Shown piece after piece: positions 5,170 through 10,707 of a stretch of DNA of 10,707 nucleotides. The stretch's first letter is position 1. Each line of letters starts with the position of its first letter. The notes beneath the pieces are model-generated. The model made no database searches and had not been told where the DNA came from. It saw nothing but the letters and a program-made list of their open reading frames with translations. The translations under genes and the position numbers were made by a program. Source of the DNA: a bacterium. Its GTDB lineage: Bacteria; Ratteibacteria; UBA8468; B48-G9; JAFGKM01. The DNA lies in assembly GCA_026416755.1 (NCBI GenBank), contig JAOAEP010000106.1:1-10707 (forward strand), read 5' to 3'.

Positions 5170-7447
5170 CCTTGTTTTTAAGGTTTAATACACTAAATAT
5201 TTTTAACAGAAATATTATCAAGCAAGTATAGGGTAAACCAATTACTGGCAAAAGAAATAAACTCCCTAATAGACCACCAATACATCCTCCAATTAGGTCT
5301 GAACTATAAAGAATACCTACTGTTTTGCCTAAATTTTCTTCATATTTCAAATATATATTGTTTGCAATTGGAAATTGAACTCCAACAAGAAAACCATTTA
5401 AAAAAGAAAAAAACAAAAATAAAAAAATTGGAAAGGCAGGTTCCTGAATAAACTTCAAAATAATGAATAAAGTTAAAGAATAAAGAATTATTGATATCTC
5501 GGTTGTTATAAAAATTCTTTTAATTTTTTCAAATTTTTTTAAAGTCAAGATTGAGAATCTTGAACCAAATATTAAGCCAACCATAAAAGAAGTTGTGAGA
5601 ATTCCAATCCAGTAAAAAATAAAACCATAAATTATCTGAAACATAAAAATAACTAAAAGGTTAAATATCATCCCAGAAAAACCAGTTGTAAATATACTAA
5701 ATGGAATAAATTTGTAAAAAGAGGTATTCATTTTTTTTGAAGTAGTTAAATTTATTAGGATTAGCATAGATAAAAGTATAAAAAGAATAAATATGTTTCT
5801 ACTTAACACTTCAATAATTTTAAAAAAAGGTCGCAAATATGAAGCAAAAATTGTATTCCAATAGGAAAGTGAGTAAAATAGACCTATAGGTTTAAAATCT
5901 CTATTTATATCTATATATTTTAAATCAACAATTTGGTCAATATAGAGTTTAAACCACCCAGGATGAAGAATATAATCAAGATAAATAGTTTGATTTTTAT
6001 ATTCCTTATTTTCAATTTTTTCTGTCCATAAAAATTCACCATTTTTTGATGCAAGATAAAGAAAAGTGCCTGTTCCAGGGAATGCTCTTACTTTTGGGAT
6101 TTTATTAGATGAAAATGGATTATTAAAAACCAAACTGAGTGTTTCATAAATACACTTATGGAGTTTTTTTAATTCTTCTGTAAGATAAGTTAGAGAGCCA
6201 TATATACCAAAAATCAAAATTCCTTTTTCATTAAGTTTATTTTTAACAATAGTAAAGAATTCCTTTGTAAAAAATCTATTTGATTGAAGATTTGTAAGAT
6301 CAGAAATTCCAATAAAAATCAAATCATATTTTTCTTTTGTTTTATTCATGTAAAATCTTCCGTCTTCATTAATTATTTTTACTTTTTTATCGTTTAAAAC
6401 TTCAATTAAATTAGGTGGTAATTTTTTTATAATTTCTATAAGAAGAGGGTCTATTTCCAAATATTCAATAGATTTTACAGTTTCGTATTTTAGAATTTCT
6501 TTTATCATTTCAAAGTTACCTGATATAATAAGAACTTTCTCAGGATTAGGATGGAGAGATGCTGGTAAATGGACAAACTCTTCTACATAAATTATGTCTG
6601 GAACAGGTATAACAAAATGAGGTACTCCATTAAGGAAAAAAGTATATTGTCCTTCATTTTCACTTACACATATATTTCCATAGATTGAGTTTTGATAATT
6701 AATAATATTAACACCGGACCATTGTTTTGATATGGTAATTTTTTGAAACTTATCAGAAAGTTTTGTAGAAATAGCATAAATACTTAAAAGAAATAATAGA
6801 ATTGAAAGAATTTTAATTATTTTAGTAATAAACCCAATTTTACGGGAAAAATAAAAAATTATTCCTATAGAGATAAGAAAGTTGATAGATGATATTAAAA
6901 GAGAAATCTTGAATGAATGAAAATAGCGAATTAAAATATATGTCCATATTACTCCACCTAAAATTGTTCCTGTTGTTTCATAGATATATGTAATTGCTGG
7001 AGATTTTTCTTTTTTATCTATCAACTCAGAATAAATTTTGCAAGAGAATGTAAAGAGTGCTCCATGGATAAAAGAAGGTATAGAAAGTATAAAAAATGAA
7101 GAATAAAAAATTTGAAAAATACTTACTGGTTGTGCAATTGAAAGACCTATAATTTTTTTAAGAATTCTGACTAAATAAATGCTGAATGGAATATAAAGTC
7201 CAAAAACTAATGTTAAAATTGAAAAATTTTCATTTTCTTTTAAAAATATATTTGATTTTTTCCCTACTATATAACTTCCAAGACCTTCAAAAATTAACCA
7301 GTTTGTTAAAATAATTCCAATAGATAATTCATTCCCTGAAAAGATAATCAAAAGTTCTCTTAAAAGTAACATCTGAGCACAAAAACCTGAAAATCCATTT
7401 ATCAATATTGCAAAATTTAAAAATTTTCTTAATATTTTCCTCTCCAT
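5165..7447 (-). CDS. Membrane-embedded spermidine-synthase-like protein, degenerate AdoMet loop
   Basis: A 760-aa protein with three parts: an N-terminal membrane domain (about residues 10-225, six or more helices), a soluble spermidine-synthase-fold domain (about 250-480) and a C-terminal membrane domain (about 550-755). This is the architecture of the fused transporter/spermidine-synthase-like proteins of diverse anaerobes. In the soluble part, YGNICVSENEGQYTFFLNGV and EEFVHLPASLHPNPEKVLII match the family beta-barrel entry. IEYLEIDP (327-334) is the acidic strand that binds the AdoMet ribose, EDGRFY (361-366) is the base-contact motif, and RFFTKEFF (391-398) follows. The glycine-rich loop, normally GGG-type, reads SGNFE (309-313), and the usual DxxDP catalytic segment reads SDLTN (382-386). 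Canonical aminopropyl transfer is therefore doubtful. It is the first gene of the minus-strand block, divergent from cooC. The start has no Shine-Dalgarno; a promoter sits 9 nt upstream. Confidence 0.8.
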   Translation of the reverse strand: MERKILRKFLNFAILINGFSGFCAQMLLLRELLIIFSGNELSIGIILTNWLIFEGLGSYIVGKKSNIFLKENENFSILTLVFGLYIPFSIYLVRILKKIIGLSIAQPVSIFQIFYSSFFILSIPSFIHGALFTFSCKIYSELIDKKEKSPAITYIYETTGTILGGVIWTYILIRYFHSFKISLLISSINFLISIGIIFYFSRKIGFITKIIKILSILLFLLSIYAISTKLSDKFQKITISKQWSGVNIINYQNSIYGNICVSENEGQYTFFLNGVPHFVIPVPDIIYVEEFVHLPASLHPNPEKVLIISGNFEMIKEILKYETVKSIEYLEIDPLLIEIIKKLPPNLIEVLNDKKVKIINEDGRFYMNKTKEKYDLIFIGISDLTNLQSNRFFTKEFFTIVKNKLNEKGILIFGIYGSLTYLTEELKKLHKCIYETLSLVFNNPFSSNKIPKVRAFPGTGTFLYLASKNGEFLWTEKIENKEYKNQTIYLDYILHPGWFKLYIDQIVDLKYIDINRDFKPIGLFYSLSYWNTIFASYLRPFFKIIEVLSRNIFILFILLSMLILINLTTSKKMNTSFYKFIPFSIFTTGFSGMIFNLLVIFMFQIIYGFIFYWIGILTTSFMVGLIFGSRFSILTLKKFEKIKRIFITTEISIILYSLTLFIILKFIQEPAFPIFLFLFFSFLNGFLVGVQFPIANNIYLKYEENLGKTVGILYSSDLIGGCIGGLLGSLFLLPVIGLPYTCLIIFLLKIFSVLNLKNKV

Positions 7448-7456
7448 CGTTAATTT

Positions 7457-7485
7457 ATCTTAATAAAAATATCTCATTCTGTAAA
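7457..7485 (-). promoter_or_regulatory. Promoter of the spermidine-synthase-like gene, leaderless geometry
   Basis: Minus strand TTTACA (7480-7485), 17-bp spacer, TAAGAT (7457-7462), then 9 nt to the ATG at 7447. The geometry is identical to that of the cooC promoter on the other strand. A second, more distal pair with a 17-bp spacer (TTGCCA at 7505-7510, TATTTA at 7482-7487) would give a 30-nt leader, still without a Shine-Dalgarno. Confidence 0.45.
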
Positions 7486-7522
7486 TATTCTGGAGGAGAG
7501 AGTTTGGCAAAGAAAAGATAAT

Positions 7523-7551
7523 TTGACTTTTTATTTTTTTTGTTTTAAAAT
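7523..7551 (+). promoter_or_regulatory. Promoter of the cooC-acs operon, leaderless geometry
   Basis: TTGACT (7523-7528), a 17-bp T-rich spacer and TAAAAT (7546-7551), then 9 nt to the cooC ATG. Transcription would start about 2-4 nt before the ATG or at it. The 9 nt between contain no Shine-Dalgarno. The purine-rich GGAGGAGAGAG at 7492-7502 lies upstream of this promoter and is followed only by a five-codon TTG frame. Confidence 0.55.
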
Positions 7552-7560
7552 GTTAACTCC

Positions 7561-8328
7561 ATGAAAATTGCAATATCAGGAAAAGGTGGAACCGGAAAAA
7601 CAACTATATCTACTTGTTTAACCCAAATTTTTTTAAAAAGGGGTAAAAGGGTAATTCTAATAGATGCAGATCCTGACTCAAACATTAAGACAACTTTGAA
7701 TATTAAAGAAGAAATAATTCCCTTAATTGAACTTAAAGAAATAATTGCTGAAAGAACTGGAACTACTCCTGGTGAAAGGGCGATTGTTTTTAAAATGAAT
7801 CCAGAAGTTGATGATATTCCTGATAGGTTTTTCTATAAAAATGGAAATTTGTTAGTTGGAGTTCTTGGAACTGTTAGAGGCGGAGGACTTGGATGTATGT
7901 GTCCAGAAAATGCTTTTTTAAAGGCAGTTTTAAGAAATCTGATTTTAAAGAGAAATGAGGTTGTGATTATTGATATGCCTGCTGGTATTGAACATCTTGG
8001 AAGAGGGACAACAGAAGGGATTGATTGGCTTTTAATTATTACTGAACCAACTGAAAAAAGTATTGACACAACAGAAAGAATAGAAAAACTTGCAAAGGAA
8101 ATAAAAATAAAAAGAATAGGAGTAATAGGTAATAAAGTAGAATCTGAAGTTGAGAGAAATTTTATCTCTGAGAAATTAAAAAATTTAAATATTCTTGGTT
8201 TTATTCCATATTTTCAAGAAATTAAAAAAGGAGAAATTGAGGGGAAAACACCATGGGAAGTTGTAGATAAAATTTTGGATTATTTTAATGAAATTGTAGA
8301 AAAATTGGAGGTAAAAAATGGAGAATAA
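7561..8328 (+). CDS. cooC: CooC-type nickel-insertion ATPase for CO dehydrogenase
   Basis: A 255-aa MinD/SIMIBI-class P-loop ATPase. GKGGTGKTT (residues 7-15) is the deviant Walker A with signature lysine K8 and K13. DADPDSN (35-41) is switch I, and VVIIDMPAGIEHLGRGT (134-150) is Walker B/switch II with D138. GCMCP places C112 and C114 in the CxC motif that in CooC1 of Carboxydothermus binds Ni or Zn at the dimer interface. CooC/AcsF proteins use ATP to mature the Ni-containing C-cluster of CODH (or the A-cluster of ACS) in the cytoplasm. The length is typical. The start at 7561 is fixed by an in-frame stop at 7546-7548 and gives the canonical MKIAISGKGG start. It heads the CODH/ACS gene set and overlaps the next gene by 11 nt. 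CooC versus AcsF subtype cannot be settled from sequence alone. Confidence 0.92.
   Translation: MKIAISGKGGTGKTTISTCLTQIFLKRGKRVILIDADPDSNIKTTLNIKEEIIPLIELKEIIAERTGTTPGERAIVFKMNPEVDDIPDRFFYKNGNLLVGVLGTVRGGGLGCMCPENAFLKAVLRNLILKRNEVVIIDMPAGIEHLGRGTTEGIDWLLIITEPTEKSIDTTERIEKLAKEIKIKRIGVIGNKVESEVERNFISEKLKNLNILGFIPYFQEIKKGEIEGKTPWEVVDKILDYFNEIVEKLEVKNGE
8307..8312 (+). promoter_or_regulatory. Strong Shine-Dalgarno for the 56-aa gene, inside cooC
   Basis: GGAGGT with 6-nt spacing to the ATG at 8318. It is the strongest sign that the overlapping small reading frame is translated, and it contrasts with the Shine-Dalgarno-free start of cooC itself. Confidence 0.7.
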
Positions 8329-8488
8329 AAAAGTTCTTGGAGAAACATATAAAGAAGGCAAACCTCAACAACCACTTAAGTGGAAAAAGTTTGAAAATAG
8401 AGATGAATTAATAAAATTTATAAAAGTTAGTGAAAGGTATTGGTTTGGTGAAGGTTTTGGAAGTGAAAAAAGAAAAACGCCTGCATAA
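8318..8488 (+). CDS. Small basic protein of unknown function in the CODH/ACS operon (56 aa)
   Basis: ATG at 8318 to TAA at 8486-8488, overlapping the end of cooC by 11 nt and ending 12 nt before acsD. GGAGGT precedes the start at 6 nt. The protein begins MENKKVLGETYKEGKPQQP and continues through KWKKF to a C-terminal RYWFGEGFGSEKRKTP. It is soluble, lysine-rich and without Cys, His or transmembrane segments, so it is not a ferredoxin or obvious metal carrier. Many Lys and several aromatic residues suggest a binding or adaptor role, which is only inference. I do not recognise the family. Its position between maturation factor cooC and acsD, with translational coupling to cooC, makes a link to CODH/ACS assembly or function likely. 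It is real by ribosome site, spacing and codon use; the function is open. Confidence 0.75.
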   Translation: MENKKVLGETYKEGKPQQPLKWKKFENRDELIKFIKVSERYWFGEGFGSEKRKTPA

Positions 8489-8500
8489 AAAGGAGAAAAT

Positions 8501-9440
8501 ATGGATGAATTAAAACTAAATTACACAGGTAAAATAAGAGAAGTTGAAATAGGTGTTGGAGAAAAGAAAGTTAAAGTTGGTGGACAAAATTGTTTAAATT
8601 TTCATTTTTTTGAAGGAGAAATTCCAAATAAACCGGTAATATCTTTTGAGGTTTGGGATAGTATACCTGAGGAATGGCCTGAGATTTGCTCGGCTCCTTA
8701 TAAGGATGTTTTAAATGACCCTTTAAGTTGGGCAAAAAAATGTGTAAATGAGTATGGAGCAACCTGTTTAACTATATTTTTAAGTTCAATAGACCCAAAT
8801 GGTATGAATAAAAGTGCTGAAGAAGTAAAACCTATAGTTGAAAAAATTGTTAATGAAATAGATGTTCCTTTGATTTTTTTGGGGATGTGGCAATGTGGAG
8901 AAGGATATAAGTGTTTTAAAGATGGTATGTGAAGTAGCAGGTGGGAAAAATGTTGCAGTTGGTCCTGTTTGTGATAAAAATTATAAACAGATTGGAGCAA
9001 GTGCAATTGCTTATAAACAAGTAGTAATTGCTTCAACTCCAATTGATGTGAATCTTGCAAAACAACTAAATATTTTATTACTTGAACTTGGTGTTCCTGA
9101 AAATAAGATAATAATGGACCCAACAGTTGGTGCTTTAGGTTATGGTATTGAATATACTTATTCTGTTATGGAAAGAGACCGGCTTGCAGGGCTTTTACAG
9201 GGAGATGATAAACTTGCTTTTCCTTTATATTGTTATTTGGCAAAAGAAGTATGGAAAATTAAAGAAGTTAGTATTCCGGAAGAAATTGATTTTAAACTTG
9301 GGAAAATAAAAGAAAGAGGAATTATGTTTGAAGCATTGACAGCGACTTTGCTTTTGCTTGCAGGAGCAGATATTTTGGTAATAAGACATCCAGAAACAGG
9401 TAAATTGATTGAAAAATTAATATCTGATTTCCAAAAATAA
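8501..9440 (+). CDS. acsD: Corrinoid iron-sulfur protein small subunit AcsD/CdhD, split by a one-base frameshift
   Basis: The small (delta) subunit of the corrinoid Fe-S protein is a TIM barrel that with AcsC carries the methyl group from methyltetrahydrofolate to acetyl-CoA synthase. The first frame (8501-8884, start with AGGAG at 5 nt) gives HFFEGEIPNKPVISFEVWD, WAKKCVNEYGATCL and VPLIFLG, all matching AcsD. After 8885 the homology continues one base over: CGNVEKDISVLK, then SPIDVNLAKQLNILL-like STPIDVNLAKQLNILL, MDPTVGALGYGIEYTYSVME and ILVIRHPE, ending at TAA 9440. Removing A8885 restores LGCGNVEKD and a 312-aa protein, close to the usual 310-325. As read, translation stops at TGA 8930 after 143 aa. 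The downstream half has only an internal GTG at 8895 as a start, without a Shine-Dalgarno. The lack of other damage suggests an indel error or a very recent mutation. Confidence 0.88.
8874..8890 (+). other. Frameshift site in acsD
   Basis: A run of seven T (8874-8880), four G (8881-8884), then A8885 before TGTGG. The upstream frame reads ATT TTT TTG GGG; the family-conserved continuation TGT GGC AAT begins at 8886, so one extra base must be skipped (+1). GGG-to-GGA slippage would give exactly the expected Gly-Cys. However, no stop or rare codon follows to promote programmed slippage. The adjacent homopolymers make a sequencing or replication indel the simpler explanation. Confidence 0.8.
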
Positions 9441-9453
9441 AGGAGGATTTGAA

Positions 9454-10707
9454 ATGGAAAAAGTTTTAAATGAAGTATCTCTCCTTGAAGAAAGGAAAAA
9501 ATCACAAGAACCACATTGTCGTTTTGGAGTTCTTGAAATTTGTTGTCGTCTCTGTGCTATGGGACCCTGTAGGATTACACCAAAATCTCCAAAGGGAGTT
9601 TGTGGAGCAAATGAAGATACTATTGTTGCGAGAAATCTTTTGAGGAAAATAGCGGTTGGAGCAAGTGCACATTCAGACCATGGAAGGGCAGTTGCAGAGA
9701 CAATTATAAAAGTTGCAAGGAAAGAAGCACCTGGTTATGAAATTAAGGATGAATTTAAACTTGTAAAACTTGCTATGGAATTGGGAATAGATATAAAAGA
9801 TAAAAAAACAGAAGAAATTGCACTTAAAGTAGGAGAAATATGCCTTTCTCAATTTGGGCAACAAGAAGGTGAGTTATTATTTACAAAAAGAGCACCAATA
9901 AAAAGACAAAAGATATGGAGAGACTTAGGAATTACACCAAGAGGGATAGATAGAGAGGTTGTTGAATCTTTACATAGAACTCATATGGGAACAGACCAAG
10001 ATTTTTATAATTTAATGAAACAGGCGCAGAGATGTGCCTTATCTGATGGGTGGGGCGGTTCAATGATAGCAACAGACCTACAGGATGTTTTATTTGGAAC
10101 ACCAGAACCAATTTTAGGGAAAGTTAATTTGGGTGTATTAAAAGAAGATTATGTTAATATAATTGTTCATGGACATGAACCCCTTTTATCTGAAATGATT
10201 GTTGTTGCTTCTGAAGACCCAGAACTTATAAATCTTGCAAAACAAAAAGGAGCGAAAGGAATAAATATAGGTGGAATTTGTTGTACTGCAAATGAAGTTT
10301 TGATGAGGCATGGAATATCAATAATAGGAAACTTTTTAAATCAAGAGATGGCAATAAATACAGGAGCAGTAGAAGTAATGGTTGTTGATGTTCAATGTGT
10401 TATGGCTTCTTTGCCAGAAATTTCTACTTGCTTCCATACAAAAATTATAACTACATCTGAAAAGGCAAAAATACCAGGAGCAATTCATATTCAATTTACA
10501 GAAGAAAATGCACTTGAGAAAGCAAAAGAAATTATTAAGATGGCAATAGAAAATTTTGAAAATAGAAAAAAAGAAAATGTTATAATTCCGGAAAGTCAAA
10601 TGGACCTTGTTGCAGGTTTTTCTTATGAAAGTATATATTATATTCTTGGGGGAAGATTTAGAGCATCATATAGACCGTTAAATGATAATATAATAAATGG
10701 GAAAATA
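9454..10707 (+). CDS. acsA: Ni-containing CO dehydrogenase catalytic subunit (partial, 3' cut by window)
   Basis: The first 418 codons of a Ni-CODH of about 630-670 aa (AcsA/CooS). It catalyses reversible CO2 reduction to CO, which feeds acetyl-CoA synthase. The start has a perfect AGGAGG (9441-9446) at 7 nt, 13 nt after acsD. Near the N-terminus, C22 and C30 match the inter-subunit D-cluster ligands. C31, C34, C39 and C50 (CCRLCAMGPCRI, GVCGAN) match the B-cluster. AHSDHGRAVAET (72-83) is the proton-channel helix. VHGHEP (238-243), GICCTANE (274-281, C277) and VDVQC (C315) supply the first C-cluster ligands; the remaining ones lie beyond the edge. Compared with the four-histidine ladder known from CODH-II of Carboxydothermus, H73 and H76 are present but the next two positions are A79 and E82. 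The acs context favours AcsA over a stand-alone CooS. Confidence 0.95.
   Translation, partial: MEKVLNEVSLLEERKKSQEPHCRFGVLEICCRLCAMGPCRITPKSPKGVCGANEDTIVARNLLRKIAVGASAHSDHGRAVAETIIKVARKEAPGYEIKDEFKLVKLAMELGIDIKDKKTEEIALKVGEICLSQFGQQEGELLFTKRAPIKRQKIWRDLGITPRGIDREVVESLHRTHMGTDQDFYNLMKQAQRCALSDGWGGSMIATDLQDVLFGTPEPILGKVNLGVLKEDYVNIIVHGHEPLLSEMIVVASEDPELINLAKQKGAKGINIGGICCTANEVLMRHGISIIGNFLNQEMAINTGAVEVMVVDVQCVMASLPEISTCFHTKIITTSEKAKIPGAIHIQFTEENALEKAKEIIKMAIENFENRKKENVIIPESQMDLVAGFSYESIYYILGGRFRASYRPLNDNIINGKI

Noticed and set aside
8571..9123. Overlapping minus-strand reading frames opposite acsD (8571-8762, 8698-9123)
   Set aside because: They lie antisense to strongly homologous AcsD sequence, consist of low-complexity His/Leu/Gln-rich composition and lack ribosome sites.
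9673..10599. Minus-strand frames of 63 and 87 codons opposite acsA
   Set aside because: They are shadows of the CODH coding sequence, rich in Phe/Tyr/Cys from antisense A-rich codons, with no start signals.

Overview
The window is AT-rich DNA, very probably from a strictly anaerobic bacterium that carries the Wood-Ljungdahl (reductive acetyl-CoA) pathway. The right-hand 3.1 kb is the front of a CO dehydrogenase/acetyl-CoA synthase cluster of bacterial type. A low-GC lineage from an uncultured phylum such as Omnitrophota would fit the gene mix, but nothing here fixes the taxon. All eight intact stops are TAA and Trp is TGG throughout, so the genetic code looks standard.

Layout. (1) 20-400 is a decayed gene for a small exported OB-fold protein, broken by two frameshifts and one TGA. 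(2) 494-1930 encodes a polytopic GT-C type glycosyltransferase (GT87/MptB-like). It is followed by a 260-bp gap with a GC-rich perfect palindrome. (3) 2191-3108 encodes an AEC (auxin efflux carrier) family transporter. It converges with the minus-strand block with only 11 bp between the stop codons. (4) 7447-3120, minus strand, holds three closely packed genes: a membrane-embedded spermidine-synthase-like protein with a degenerate AdoMet loop, a PflX-type (COG1313) radical SAM protein with a possible membrane anchor, and a lone Cas6-like (PF10040) RAMP protein with no array or other cas gene in the window. (5) 7561 to the right edge, plus strand, holds cooC (nickel-insertion ATPase), an unidentified 56-aa protein, acsD (corrinoid Fe-S protein small subunit, interrupted by a one-base insertion) and acsA (Ni-CODH, cut by the window end at residue 418).

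How they work together. CooC would load Ni into the C-cluster of AcsA. AcsA reduces CO2 to CO, and AcsD with its partner AcsC (expected just off the right edge) carries the methyl group to acetyl-CoA synthase. The cooC/orf/acsD/acsA spacing (an 11-nt overlap, then gaps of 12 and 13 nt) and strong Shine-Dalgarno sites argue for one transcript.

Two threads deserve attention. First, cooC, the spermidine-synthase-like gene and the cas6-like gene lack a Shine-Dalgarno and have a -10 element 8-9 nt before the ATG, which suggests leaderless transcripts. Internal operon genes carry strong Shine-Dalgarno sequences. Second, the minus-strand trio pairs two AdoMet-fold proteins with an orphan Cas6-like protein, a combination whose function I cannot assign.
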